Positions 25,095 to 34,210 of a stretch of DNA of 64,000 nt are shown here, one piece after another. The DNA lies in contig NZ_WUMO01000009.1 of the NCBI RefSeq assembly GCF_009826975.1, forward strand, positions 62,001 to 126,000, read 5' to 3'. Position numbers and translations under genes: made by a program. This DNA comes from Flavobacterium sp. HBTb2-11-1. Lineage in GTDB: Bacteria > Bacteroidota > Bacteroidia > Flavobacteriales > Flavobacteriaceae. Each line of letters begins with the position of its first letter. Within the stretch, counting starts at the first letter, position 1. The notes below the pieces were generated by a model. That model searched no databases, was not told the DNA's origin, and worked only from the letters and a program-made list of their open reading frames with translations.

Positions 25095-26849
25095 TTAAAA
25101 ATCAAATTTATAATTTGCACCTCCTAAAACTTGGAATCCTTGTACAGGATAATTCAACCATTTTTCGTAAGCTTGATTTCCAATATTATTCAGTTTTAAG
25201 AAAAACGTCAAACGCTCGTTGAATTTGTATCCAACATGAGCATTAGCATCAAAATAGCTTTTTAAAGTAATTGGCGTAGCATCAATTCCTAAAGAAGTAT
25301 TGGTCTGCATATCTTTTCTTTCGCCAACATAAAACACATTCAATCCTGCGTACCATTGCTTTGTAATATTAACGTCTAAAGTCGAACTTAATTTCATTGA
25401 TGGCAAATTCCATGCTTCAACTGCATTGTCTGTATTATAACTATTAAAAGTTCCGTTGATTCCGAAAGTTACATTTTGAGAGAAATCAGCTTTTAATTCT
25501 CCGTAGAAACGGAATGTTCTAATATCTTCATACACTACTCCAAATGAGTTTCCGAAAGCATAATCTTCATTTGTAATTACTTCTGTATAATCATTTGCTT
25601 TAAACAAAGCTTTGTTTTTTTCGTTCAAATAAGAAGCAGTCAAATTATAATTTACATTGTTTGCCAATTTCCCTTTCAAACCTGCAAAAACATTGTATTG
25701 TGTGCTTGATGGACGCATGTTTAAAGTTGGAGACAAAAACGGATTTTCGGTCACAAAATCGGCATACGAATTTTGGTTTAAAGCTCCATTAACTCCTGTA
25801 TAAAAAATCATCAAATCGCCAACCAATCTATATGAAGCATTTACTTTTGGATAGAAATAAAATTTATTGCCACTGTTTTCAGAATCTGCACTATAATATA
25901 TTCCAGCTCCTAGTTCTAATGTCCATTCGTTTTCATTGATTACAAAACTTGGTTCGATTCCAACATTTGTAAAACTGTATTTTAAAGCTTCTGTATTATC
26001 TTGAAAATAATTGTTTTTAAAAGATCCGCTTACATGATCTACAATTACATTGGTTTTAATTGCCTGATCCATTACATCAACTGTAAAAGTAGGCTTTACA
26101 TAAAATCTGTTTTCTGATGAAGAATAACTGTCTGCAAAATGAGTGAATTTCGCAGAAAGCTTACTAAAAATACTTTCTGTAAATTCTGCATTTCCGCCAA
26201 CCCAAATGGTATTATAAGAATGGTCTGGATTAATGCTGTTTACCAAATCATAACGCTGATCTGGAATTGTTGATCCAAAATCTGATGGAAGTCCGTACCA
26301 GTTATAAATTTGGTTTTGATATCCTAAATCGACTCCCCAAGTATTATCTCTATTGTTTTGACCGTAACCAACATTTATTGATGTATCGTAAAATTCATCA
26401 TTCAATTCAACATCTTTAATTCCGCCTTGAGAAGAGTGATGGCGAAACATTCCGGCTACATAATCATTATTGCCCAAATCCTGATTTACGAATAATTCAC
26501 CGTTCAAAGTGCTGTAATTTCCAAGTCCTAAAGTCGCGTAATTATTAAACAATCTTTCTTTTTTAGCTTTTTCCACACCTTCAGCCTTTCCCTTTGAAGG
26601 CGTAAAAGTAGAAGCCACAGGAACAGACAGAATACTATATTTAATTACTTCTTTCGGCTGATTCCCGCTATCGTCAAGCGAAGGTGTTTCTTTTACTTTA
26701 AAAGCATCTGAAACAGTCGGCGAATAAGGTTTTACTACATTCACAGTCTCAGTTCCGATGCTTTCATTTTTCTTTACCTGTGCAAACGAAAACTGAACAG
26801 CAAATAATACTAGCAAAACGATAATTTTATACTGGCAATTTAATTTCAT
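25095..26849 (-). CDS. TonB-dependent receptor-like outer membrane beta-barrel protein
   Basis: This 584-residue protein has a signal peptide (IIVLLVLFAVQFSFA, then Q) after a short charged start. A short N-terminal region (TVNVVKPYSPTVSDAFKVKE) follows, then a barrel of some twenty strands rich in aromatic belts. The last strand (GFQVLGGANYKFDF) ends in Phe, the usual outer membrane insertion signal. The end segment NERLTFFLKLNNIGNQAYEKW is typical of TonB-dependent receptors. No plug domain is visible between the signal peptide and the barrel, so it is receptor-like rather than a complete transporter. Together with the TPR gene upstream it recalls a recurrent Bacteroidota pair. Ligand unknown. 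Confidence 0.82.
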   Translation of the reverse strand: MKLNCQYKIIVLLVLFAVQFSFAQVKKNESIGTETVNVVKPYSPTVSDAFKVKETPSLDDSGNQPKEVIKYSILSVPVASTFTPSKGKAEGVEKAKKERLFNNYATLGLGNYSTLNGELFVNQDLGNNDYVAGMFRHHSSQGGIKDVELNDEFYDTSINVGYGQNNRDNTWGVDLGYQNQIYNWYGLPSDFGSTIPDQRYDLVNSINPDHSYNTIWVGGNAEFTESIFSKLSAKFTHFADSYSSSENRFYVKPTFTVDVMDQAIKTNVIVDHVSGSFKNNYFQDNTEALKYSFTNVGIEPSFVINENEWTLELGAGIYYSADSENSGNKFYFYPKVNASYRLVGDLMIFYTGVNGALNQNSYADFVTENPFLSPTLNMRPSSTQYNVFAGLKGKLANNVNYNLTASYLNEKNKALFKANDYTEVITNEDYAFGNSFGVVYEDIRTFRFYGELKADFSQNVTFGINGTFNSYNTDNAVEAWNLPSMKLSSTLDVNITKQWYAGLNVFYVGERKDMQTNTSLGIDATPITLKSYFDANAHVGYKFNERLTFFLKLNNIGNQAYEKWLNYPVQGFQVLGGANYKFDF

Positions 26850-26861
26850 ATTTCTTCTTTT

Positions 26862-26980
26862 TAAGAGTATAGAGAAAAGAGTATAGAAAATAGACTTATC
26901 TAATTCTTATCCTAAAAACTCTTTGTTCTCTTTCTATATTCTAAAATCTTTTTTCTTTGTTCTATTTTCTATAATCTTGT
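26862..26980. repeat. AGAGTATAGAGAAAAGAGTATAG repeat, left of phzF-like gene
   Basis: Units of AGAGTATAGA and AAAATAGACT run on the plus strand, then complementary CTTTCTATATTCTAAAATC and TCTATTTTCTATAATC units. The gap can fold as a long imperfect hairpin. The same units recur on the other side of the PhzF gene. Confidence 0.7.
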
Positions 26981-27844
26981 TTAAGCTTCCCACTCTCCTT
27001 TAGCCACAAACTGAGCTTTTCCTCCTATTTTAATATCAAACAGATCTCCGCTAAGTTTTCCATCAAAATAAATTTCAGACGGTCGGCCAATGTAATCTCC
27101 CTGATGGTTTGTTACTTCAATTACAGGAGAATGATATTTTAAAAGATAGGCCTGCAGACAAGTACTTGCGCTTCCTGTTGCTGCATCTTCCACCAATTGA
27201 TTATTTTCTACACATAACATTCTGGTTGCCAGCTTCGAATCTTCAAAACTATAAAAATACAGTCCTCTGTGATCTGTTTTGCAATGCTGTTTCAACCATT
27301 TATCGGTTTTATCTTTATCTAAAACTAAATTCTCCAAAGCTCTTTTGCTGTTTAACGGAACAATTACAAATGCACTTCCCGTAGTCACTTCTTGTATCAA
27401 ATATTGATTGTCAAAATCATCAATTGTCAAGTTACTGAAAGACGGAAAATCTTCTTTTGCAAAAACATCCCAAAACTTTGGCTGTGCTGCTTTTAACCAA
27501 ATCAAATCTTCGGTTTTATTGATTGCAATTGGCCCAATCGGAACTTCTAATTTTATTTCGTTAGGCGAATTTTCAAAAATCTTATTCATCAAAACCCAAG
27601 AAGTCCCAATAATCGGATGACCTGCAAACTGCATTTCGTGAGCAGGAGTAAAAATTCTTATTTCTGCTTTATTGTTTTCTCTGTCCAGTTTGGTTACAAA
27701 TGTGCTTTCCGCAAAATTAATCTCGCGCGCAATCTGTTGCATTTCTTTCGAACTCAAATTCTCAGCATCTAAAAAAACTGCCAACTGATTTCCGGCATAT
27801 TTCTTATCAGCAAAAACATCAACTATGTAAAAAGGTAAACTCAT
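26981..27844 (-). CDS. PhzF family isomerase/epimerase
   Basis: The protein has 287 residues from MSLPFYIVDVFADKK, the usual family start; seventeen upstream codons come from repeat sequence and are excluded. PhzF-like proteins share a two-lobed diaminopimelate epimerase-like fold. Visible motifs are KKYAGNQLAVFLD, the catalytic Glu in EINFAESTFV, GHPIIGTSWVL, and the second-lobe DAATGSASTCLQAYLL. The phenazine enzyme isomerises a dihydro-anthranilate; most homologues, including this one, are outside phenazine clusters and have unknown substrates. It lies between the TPR and barrel genes with repeats on both sides. Confidence 0.92.
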   Translation of the reverse strand: MSLPFYIVDVFADKKYAGNQLAVFLDAENLSSKEMQQIAREINFAESTFVTKLDRENNKAEIRIFTPAHEMQFAGHPIIGTSWVLMNKIFENSPNEIKLEVPIGPIAINKTEDLIWLKAAQPKFWDVFAKEDFPSFSNLTIDDFDNQYLIQEVTTGSAFVIVPLNSKRALENLVLDKDKTDKWLKQHCKTDHRGLYFYSFEDSKLATRMLCVENNQLVEDAATGSASTCLQAYLLKYHSPVIEVTNHQGDYIGRPSEIYFDGKLSGDLFDIKIGGKAQFVAKGEWEA

Positions 27845-27857
27845 TTCTTTCTTTTTT

Positions 27858-27953
27858 TCTTTTAGAAAATAGAACATAGAGAATAGACTTTCCAATCTTT
27901 GCTTTAATATCTATACTCTTTATTCTTTTCTCTATACTCTATTATCTTTTTTC
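27858..27953. repeat. AAAATAGAACATAGAGAATAGA repeat, right of phzF-like gene
   Basis: The same A/G-rich units as at 26862 (TAGAAAATAGAACATAGAGA) are followed by complementary CTATACTCTTTATTC and TCTCTATACTCTATTATC units, again able to fold on themselves. Confidence 0.7.
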
Positions 27954-30900
27954 TTATCTATTAATCGACGAATTTGTTTTTGACTCTTCTGCTTTAATAG
28001 CCCTCAATTCTTTTTTCGCCTCTTCGACAACATCTGGATAATCTGTAAAATTGTTGATTACGTTATCCAAAATATAAGTCGCCTGATAACTATCTTTTAG
28101 TCCGTAGAAGTTCTTCGCCATTAACACCAAACCTTTTGCTCCGTAATATTTATACGCCGAATAGCTTTTTGCCAATTTTTGAACAGCGGTGTTTGAAGCA
28201 TCAAATTTCCCTTCTTTGGTTTTAAAATAGGCATCGTAATACAACGCTTCTGCTGCTAATTCTCCTTTTGAAGTTGTCATTAATTTAGCGTAAGCAATTT
28301 TAGCCTTATCCTCGTTTCCTGTTTGAATCGCCGCTCTTGCTACAATGATTTGTGCGTCTGCTTTTACTCCAGCATCCGATTTTGGGTTTTCTAAAACTTT
28401 TTCAGCAGCAGTAACCGAATTGTCATAATCTTTTTTGTCATAATAGCATTTCATTAGGTTTGCCTGCGCAAAAGTCTTGTTCTGCGGATAATCAGCTTCG
28501 GCTTCTAAACGTTTTAAAACCGGAATTGCTTTATCACAATCTTTTGCTTTCAAATAAATCTGAGCTAATCTATTTAAAGCCTGCTCTGTAAATTCATTTC
28601 TAGGCTGATCGATTACATATTGGTAATTTGATGTCGATTTTGTCTCAGAACCTTCAGCATAATACAATTGCGCCAAATAGAAATTAGCCTCTAAAGCGTG
28701 TAATCCTGCTGGGAATTTACTCACATAACCTCCAAAACCTGTAATTGCCGCTTTGCTATTATTTTGGCTGTATTGTTTAAAGGCAGCATCATAAGTATCG
28801 TTATCTAATTCAGCATCTGAAACCTCAACAAAATCTAAAGTACGAACCCAAGTTGCATATTCGTCTACTTTTCCTGAATCAACATAGATTAATCTTGCTG
28901 TTGAAACCGCTTCTAAAGCTTCTGGCGTTTTTGGAAATTCAGCCGCTACTTTTTTAAATTTCGTTAAAGCCTGCTGATCGCGATCTGAATTATAATAAAT
29001 CAAACCTTGTTTTAAGATTGCTTTTGAAGTAAAAGACCCGTTTTGGAATTCTGAAATCAATTGATCATACGTTTTCAAAGCTTGATCGTTTTTCTTTTCT
29101 GCAACGTAAGTATTTCCTAATTCGAACAAAGCATCATCTCTGTAAGACGATTTTTTGTACATCTGAAGGAAATTATTCAATTCGTCGACTTTCTTCGCAT
29201 TATTTGACATGAATCCGTAAGAAAGTGCTTTTTGGAATTGCGCATAATCAGCATCTACGCCTTTAGCCGCAATCGCTTTTGCGTATGCCTCGTTAGCAGC
29301 GCTATATTTTGAAGTCACAAAACGGCAGTCTCCTAAACGCAAATAAGAATCGTTTAAACGAACTTTGTCTGAAGGCGAATTATCAATCTGAGCTTGAAAA
29401 GAATTTGCAGCCTGATCGTATTCTTTCAGTTTAAAATACGTGTAACCAATATTGTAATTGATGTTTTTATATTCATCTGTAGATTTTGCAGCAGCCATTC
29501 CAGCAAATTGCTTGTACGTTAACAAAGCATTTTGTATATCGTCGTTCAAATATTCTGTTTCTGCTTTCCAGAAAGTGGCACGTGCTGTAAACTCAGGCGT
29601 TTTTTGTTCGCTGATCGCACTTCTGAACATTTTACCCGCTTCTTGGTAATTATTTTCGTTGTACAATTCTAATCCGCGATAGAAAAGCACTTTTTGATAC
29701 GCTGCTTTATTCTCAGCAGATCTATTTTTTTCTAATAAAACTAAAGCTTCTTTGTAGTTTTTAGAAGAAATATAAGAATCAACCAAAAGTTTTTCTACTT
29801 CTGCACGGCTAGAATTGTTTGGATATTTTTTAAGGAAATCTAATAAAATACCTGGAACGGCTTGATAAGCATTTCCGATATCGTAACTTAATTTAGCATA
29901 ATTTAAAGCGGCATCTTCTTGAATCTGCGCGTTGAAATCCATTTCAGAAGCATTCTTAAAAGCATTTAAAGCTTCTTGCTTTTTACCTGTATTTAAATAG
30001 CTTAAACCTAAATGGTAATAAGCATTCTGAGCAACAAAATCTTTTCCTTCAATAATTTTATTGAATTGAGAAATTGCTTTTTCGTAGTCTTTCTGCTCAT
30101 AATACGCATATCCTAACTGATAAAAATCGGTGTTGTTCCATTTTCCTTTTTTACCAGCATATTTTTCTAAATATGGAATTGCTTTTCCGTATTGCTTCAA
30201 GTTAAAATAACTTTCTCCAATAATTTTATTCAGTTCCGATTTTTCAATATCGTTCGATTTGTTCATGGCTACCAATCCTAAATCAATCGCTTTTTGGAAA
30301 TTTCCTAATTTGAAATTCATGTCAGCCTGATAATACGAAAGTTTTTCTTTGTATTTTTCTTCGCCAGAAACCTCATCAAAATATTTAGTTGCTTCTTTGT
30401 AATCGTCGCCTTCATACGCCATAAAACCTAAGTAATATTTTGCCTGCGAACCATATTCTTTAGAATTGACAACTTTATTAAAATAATTGGTAGCTTCTTT
30501 TTTCTTTTTAGCATTAAAATAGCTGTAGCCTTTCATGAAATTAAACTTATCAGACTCAGTTTTGCTCATGTAACTTTCATCTACCTTATCAAACCACTGT
30601 AAAGCTTTTGGATAGTTCCCTTGTTCGAAAAAATATTGCGCGGCTTCAATATAAGCCTGATTTTGTTTGGTACTCGTCGGATAATCATTCACAAATTGTT
30701 CCACCAAAGCATCAGCATTTGCTTTGTTGGTTCTTATCGCACAATTGGCAATATAGTACGCACAATCTGACTGAACTTCTTCGTTAGTCGCATTGTATTT
30801 TACTTTTTCAAAAATCAGTTGTGCCGAAGCATATTGTTTATCGTTATATAAAGCCAGTGCTTTGTCAAAATCCTTTAATTCGTAAGTATAAATAGCCGAT

Positions 30901-30968
30901 TTTTGTGCTGAAGCTATACTCGAAGCAAGGAAAATTTGGAATAAAAAGAACCTGGAAAGTTTACGCAT
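27954..30968 (-). CDS. Tetratricopeptide repeat protein, secreted
   Basis: This 1004-residue protein has a signal peptide (RFFLFQIFLASSIASA, then Q) followed by TPR units almost to the end. Good units include NAYYHLGLSYLNTGKKQEALNAF, YQLGYAYYEQKDYEKAISQF, DALFELGNTYVAEKKNDQALKTY and YYLGFMAYEGDDYKEATKYF. It is probably a periplasmic or outer membrane-associated scaffold. Its position upstream of the TonB-receptor-like barrel, on the same strand, suggests they work together, with the PhzF gene lying between. Cargo and function are not shown by the sequence. Confidence 0.9.
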   Translation of the reverse strand: MRKLSRFFLFQIFLASSIASAQKSAIYTYELKDFDKALALYNDKQYASAQLIFEKVKYNATNEEVQSDCAYYIANCAIRTNKANADALVEQFVNDYPTSTKQNQAYIEAAQYFFEQGNYPKALQWFDKVDESYMSKTESDKFNFMKGYSYFNAKKKKEATNYFNKVVNSKEYGSQAKYYLGFMAYEGDDYKEATKYFDEVSGEEKYKEKLSYYQADMNFKLGNFQKAIDLGLVAMNKSNDIEKSELNKIIGESYFNLKQYGKAIPYLEKYAGKKGKWNNTDFYQLGYAYYEQKDYEKAISQFNKIIEGKDFVAQNAYYHLGLSYLNTGKKQEALNAFKNASEMDFNAQIQEDAALNYAKLSYDIGNAYQAVPGILLDFLKKYPNNSSRAEVEKLLVDSYISSKNYKEALVLLEKNRSAENKAAYQKVLFYRGLELYNENNYQEAGKMFRSAISEQKTPEFTARATFWKAETEYLNDDIQNALLTYKQFAGMAAAKSTDEYKNINYNIGYTYFKLKEYDQAANSFQAQIDNSPSDKVRLNDSYLRLGDCRFVTSKYSAANEAYAKAIAAKGVDADYAQFQKALSYGFMSNNAKKVDELNNFLQMYKKSSYRDDALFELGNTYVAEKKNDQALKTYDQLISEFQNGSFTSKAILKQGLIYYNSDRDQQALTKFKKVAAEFPKTPEALEAVSTARLIYVDSGKVDEYATWVRTLDFVEVSDAELDNDTYDAAFKQYSQNNSKAAITGFGGYVSKFPAGLHALEANFYLAQLYYAEGSETKSTSNYQYVIDQPRNEFTEQALNRLAQIYLKAKDCDKAIPVLKRLEAEADYPQNKTFAQANLMKCYYDKKDYDNSVTAAEKVLENPKSDAGVKADAQIIVARAAIQTGNEDKAKIAYAKLMTTSKGELAAEALYYDAYFKTKEGKFDASNTAVQKLAKSYSAYKYYGAKGLVLMAKNFYGLKDSYQATYILDNVINNFTDYPDVVEEAKKELRAIKAEESKTNSSINR

Positions 30969-30987
30969 TTTAATAATATTTAGTATT

Positions 30988-30995
30988 CAAATGTA
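30988..30995 (-). promoter_or_regulatory. -7 promoter box of the TPR gene
   Basis: TACATTTG matches TAnnTTTG, 20 bases before the ATG. A TTCG near the -33 position, with a spacer of about 19 to 20 bases, is one base off the consensus. Confidence 0.55.
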
Positions 30996-31248
30996 TCATT
31001 TTATACGGGTTATAACGAAACGTTTTGCCGTTTTATTATGAACAAATTATCAAACTAATGCTATTATATGCTTTATAAAACGTCAAATCGCGGCTTTTCA
31101 AACTTTATTTTTAAACCGTATAAACAATGTAAGTTATTATAAGCAAGAACCTTTACACTCGTGCATCAAAAATGAGCTTATATAACTTATATGGTTATTT
31201 TTTTTATTGTCATTTTTCGCAATTTTATTCAGAAATCAGAGAAATTTA

Positions 31249-31280
31249 TTTTGAATACAAGCGTTATCTTAGTACTTTTA
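31249..31280 (+). promoter_or_regulatory. Candidate promoter of ftsE
   Basis: TTTTG (-33) and TACTTTTA (-7) are separated by 19 bases, the usual Bacteroidota spacing. The predicted transcript would start about 14 bases before the ftsE ATG, which supports that start over the longer frame. Confidence 0.5.
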
Positions 31281-31300
31281 CCATTCAAACCAATTTTATT

Positions 31301-31984
31301 ATGTCACAAACCGTACTGTCTCTTAAAGAAGTCACTATATATCAAGAAGGAAGAAAAATTATATCTCACATTAATTTAGATGTTAAGCATGGTGAGTTTA
31401 TCTACATTATTGGGAAAACTGGTTCTGGAAAAAGTAGTTTCCTAAAAACCTTATATGCTGATTTGCCGTTAATTGAAGGCGAAGGACATATTGTTGAATT
31501 TGATTTGGCAACTTTAAAAGAAAACGATATTCCGTATTTAAGACGTAAAATTGGAATCGTTTTCCAAGATTTTAAGCTGCTCCCAGACCGTTCCATCAAA
31601 GACAATATGCTTTTTGTTTTGAGAGCAACAGGATGGACAGAAAAAGAAGCCATGCAGCACAAAATCGATGAAGTTTTGGACAAAGTAGGCATGAAAGATT
31701 TTGTAAACAAAATGCCTCATCAGCTTTCTGGCGGAGAACAGCAACGTGTTGCGATTGCAAGAGCATTGCTTAACGATCCAGAATTTATTTTGGCCGATGA
31801 ACCAACAGGAAACCTTGATCCGCAAACGAGTTCTGAAGTATTAGAAGTGCTAAAAGCGATCAACGCCGCAGGTAAAACTGTAATTATGGCAACTCACGAT
31901 TATGCTTTATTAATGAAATTCCCTTCTAAGACTTTGAAATGTGAAGATGAAAGAATCTTCGAAGTGGTTCAAAGAAGCGTGTAA
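31301..31984 (+). CDS. ftsE: Cell division ATP-binding protein FtsE
   Basis: 227 residues from MSQTVLSLKEVTIYQEG; 43 upstream in-frame codons are excluded because they look like leader sequence and overlap the promoter. It is an ABC ATPase with Walker A (GKTGSGKSS), Q-loop (GIVFQDFKLLPDRS), signature (LSGGEQQRVAIARALL) and Walker B (FILADEPTGNLD), plus the H-loop (MATHDYALL). FtsE with the membrane protein FtsX forms a complex that activates cell wall hydrolases at division. No ftsX is in the window. Its stop codon overlaps the ATG of the next gene (TAATG), so the glycosyltransferase is translationally coupled. Confidence 0.93.
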   Translation: MSQTVLSLKEVTIYQEGRKIISHINLDVKHGEFIYIIGKTGSGKSSFLKTLYADLPLIEGEGHIVEFDLATLKENDIPYLRRKIGIVFQDFKLLPDRSIKDNMLFVLRATGWTEKEAMQHKIDEVLDKVGMKDFVNKMPHQLSGGEQQRVAIARALLNDPEFILADEPTGNLDPQTSSEVLEVLKAINAAGKTVIMATHDYALLMKFPSKTLKCEDERIFEVVQRSV

Positions 31985-32868
31985 TGCTTTCCATTTTAAT
32001 TCCGGTTTATAATTATGATGTTTTACCGCTTGTTGTAGAGCTTAAACATCAAGCTGATGATTTAGGAATTATATATGAAATCATTGTTCAAGATGATGCC
32101 AGCAAAAAATTTGTTAAAGAAAACAATCAAATAAATTCTTTAGAAAACTGCTTTTTTTCTATTAACAAAAAAAATTTAGGAAGAGGTAGAAACATCAACT
32201 CATTATGCTCCAAATCAAAATATGATTATGTTTTGATAATGGAAGCTGATGCCTTTCCAGAAAGCAAATCATATCTTAAAAAATACATTGATTTGTTATC
32301 AAAAACACCGGATGCAGTTTCTGGAGGCGTTAAATACTCTGACAGCATTCCTCCCAAAGAAAAAACACTTCGATGGAAATATGGCAGAAACAGAGAAGTA
32401 AAAACTTTAAGTCAAAGACTTAAAAACAAGTATGATTTTGTTTTTACTTGGAATTTACTTTTAAAAAGGGAAATTCTTCTGCAATATCCTTTTGCTGAAT
32501 TCATACATGAATACGGTTACGAAGACCTTGTTTTTATAAAGAAGCTGCAGTTAAATTCAGTTCCTATTACTCATATTGAAAATATACTAATTCATTGCAA
32601 TGATGAAAACAGTATAGACTTTATCAATAAAACCGAAAAAGCTGTTAGAAATCTTTACAACTTAATTTCTTATAGAAAAATAGATTCTAAAGACGTTAAA
32701 CTGACTAAGATTTATGTAGTTTTAAAAAAACTTCACTTAACAGGAGTTTTAAAATTGATGTACAAAATAAGTAAAAAACAGGTCCTTAATAATTTGACTT
32801 CAAAAAGTCCTAATTTGTACTTATTAGATTTTTATAAATTGGGTTATTATTGTGATTTAAAACAATAA
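31984..32868 (+). CDS. Glycosyltransferase family 2
   Basis: This 294-residue GT-A enzyme begins MLSILIPVYNYDVLPLV, the usual nucleotide-sugar binding strand, with VQDDASKK and NLGRGRNINSL. The metal-binding DxD motif is read as EADAFP (MEADAFPES). A region after it (FTWNLLLKREIL, EYGYEDLVF) supplies the catalytic acidic residues typical of family 2. It starts on the last base of ftsE and is followed six bases after its stop by a second glycosyltransferase. Donor and acceptor sugars are unknown; context points to a surface polysaccharide. Confidence 0.88.
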   Translation: MLSILIPVYNYDVLPLVVELKHQADDLGIIYEIIVQDDASKKFVKENNQINSLENCFFSINKKNLGRGRNINSLCSKSKYDYVLIMEADAFPESKSYLKKYIDLLSKTPDAVSGGVKYSDSIPPKEKTLRWKYGRNREVKTLSQRLKNKYDFVFTWNLLLKREILLQYPFAEFIHEYGYEDLVFIKKLQLNSVPITHIENILIHCNDENSIDFINKTEKAVRNLYNLISYRKIDSKDVKLTKIYVVLKKLHLTGVLKLMYKISKKQVLNNLTSKSPNLYLLDFYKLGYYCDLKQ

Positions 32869-32874
32869 ACTGTC

Positions 32875-33810
32875 ATGGTATTTTTTTCTATTGTTATTCC
32901 TTTATTCAATAAGGCAAATCATGTCGAAAACACAATTAAAAGTATTCTAAGCCAAACTTTTATTGATTATGAAATCATTGTAATAAACGATGGTTCGACT
33001 GACAATAGCGAAGTTTTAGTACGCGGTTTTAATGATGACAGAATACAAGTTTACAATCAAGAAAATCAAGGCGTTTCAGTTGCACGAAATCTCGGGATAG
33101 AAAAATCAAAAGGAAAATTGATTGCATTTATGGATGCAGACGATTTTTGGTTTGCAGATCATTTGCAGGAATTAGCCAATTTGTATCGCGATTTTCCTGA
33201 TTGTGGCATTTATTGTTCACGCCATAAAATCAGAATATCAAAAAAACATTTTCAAATTCCTGTTTACAATGGAATCAATGAATCTTTTAGAGGAATTGTT
33301 CCCGATTATTTTTTCTCAAACAGACCTTTTAGAATTACATGGACTTCATCTCTGGCAATTCCGAAAGAAATATTACAAAAATTTCAAGGATTTACGCCAG
33401 GAGTTACAAATGGCCAAGATTTAGAGTTATGGACTAAAATTGGCATAGAACATACTGTTGCTCTCACAAATAAAACAACAGCTATCTATAACAATAACAT
33501 TCCAGACAGTCTTGCTAAAAGATATGTAAACTCAATGAAGTTGATGGATTTTGAACAGTTCAAACAATCTGAAAAAGAAAATTCGTCACTCAAAAATTTT
33601 CTAGATTTATACAGAATCGAATACGGTCTACGGTATTATATTTTTGGAAATAAGGAAAAAGCGAACTTTTATCTAAAAGATGTTGCCCCACAAAATATTA
33701 GTTTAAAAATTCAGCTTTTATTAAAAATGCCTTCTGTTTTTCTACGCATATTTTTAAAATCAAAAAACACTCTAAAAAGAATTGGGTTTGATTTTTCTAT
33801 CTATGATTAG
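32875..33810 (+). CDS. Glycosyltransferase family 2
   Basis: This 311-residue GT-A enzyme has the strong family start FFSIVIPLFNKANHVENTIKSIL, then VINDGSTDNSEV, NQGVSVARNLGIEKSKG and the DxD motif as DADDFW. A second acidic site follows in GVTNGQDLELWTKIG. It closely follows the previous glycosyltransferase on the same strand. Its 3' end overlaps the convergent FdtA-type gene by 14 bases. The linkage formed cannot be told from sequence. Confidence 0.92.
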   Translation: MVFFSIVIPLFNKANHVENTIKSILSQTFIDYEIIVINDGSTDNSEVLVRGFNDDRIQVYNQENQGVSVARNLGIEKSKGKLIAFMDADDFWFADHLQELANLYRDFPDCGIYCSRHKIRISKKHFQIPVYNGINESFRGIVPDYFFSNRPFRITWTSSLAIPKEILQKFQGFTPGVTNGQDLELWTKIGIEHTVALTNKTTAIYNNNIPDSLAKRYVNSMKLMDFEQFKQSEKENSSLKNFLDLYRIEYGLRYYIFGNKEKANFYLKDVAPQNISLKIQLLLKMPSVFLRIFLKSKNTLKRIGFDFSIYD

Positions 33811-34210
33811 CATATTTTACAAATTCATCAAAATCCCGAATATAATCTTCTTCGATATAGACTTCTGAAGCCACAACCAGACAAATAGAACCTGAAGAAA
33901 AGTTTCTCAATTCCCGCCAAATTCCAGATTTAATCAAGAGACCTTCGTATGGTTTATTTAAGGCAATAATTGTTTCCTCTTTTCCATCATTTATAACCAC
34001 ATCAAAACTACCGCTTAAAGCAACTAAAAACTGCTGAAGTTCTTTATGCGCATGTCCGCCTCGCTCAGATCCTGTTGGCACGTCATATAAATAATACACT
34101 CTTTTAATATCAAAAGGAATAGTATCATTTTCAATTACAGATAAATTCCCTCTTCGCTCCTCAATTTTCGGGATCGGAATAATTTGGAAACCGTTATTAT
34201 TTATTTTCAT
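33797..34210 (-). CDS. FdtA/QdtA-type sugar 3,4-ketoisomerase (cupin)
   Basis: The protein has 137 residues from MKINNNGFQIIPIPK; five further codons are open upstream. The WxcM-like cupin has IEERRGNLSVIEND, FDIKRVYYLYDVPTGSERGGHAHKELQQFL with the two catalytic His residues, LSGSFDVVINDG, and LLIKSGIWREL. FdtA and QdtA convert dTDP-4-keto-6-deoxyglucose to the 3-keto sugar, which a DegT-type enzyme then aminates to dTDP-Fuc3N or dTDP-Qui3N. Such a DegT gene is 3 kb away. Which of the two products is made cannot be decided. It overlaps the 3' end of the upstream glycosyltransferase and the convergent one. Confidence 0.9.
   Translation of the reverse strand: MKINNNGFQIIPIPKIEERRGNLSVIENDTIPFDIKRVYYLYDVPTGSERGGHAHKELQQFLVALSGSFDVVINDGKEETIIALNKPYEGLLIKSGIWRELRNFSSGSICLVVASEVYIEEDYIRDFDEFVKYANHR

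Larger units (their letters stand above)
30969..31300. other. Divergent promoter region between the TPR gene and ftsE
   Basis: 332 bases without a gene. It carries a promoter box for each side (see separate entries). An in-frame extension upstream of ftsE exists but lacks family similarity. No repeats are obvious in the middle. Confidence 0.7.

Noticed and set aside
27845..27895. Seventeen extra N-terminal residues of the PhzF-like protein
   Set aside because: They are encoded by the AGAGTATAGA repeat; family members start at the equivalent of MSLPFYIVDVF.
31172..31300. N-terminal extension of FtsE by 43 residues
   Set aside because: The extension has no similarity to FtsE and covers the promoter; family proteins start at MSQTVLSL.
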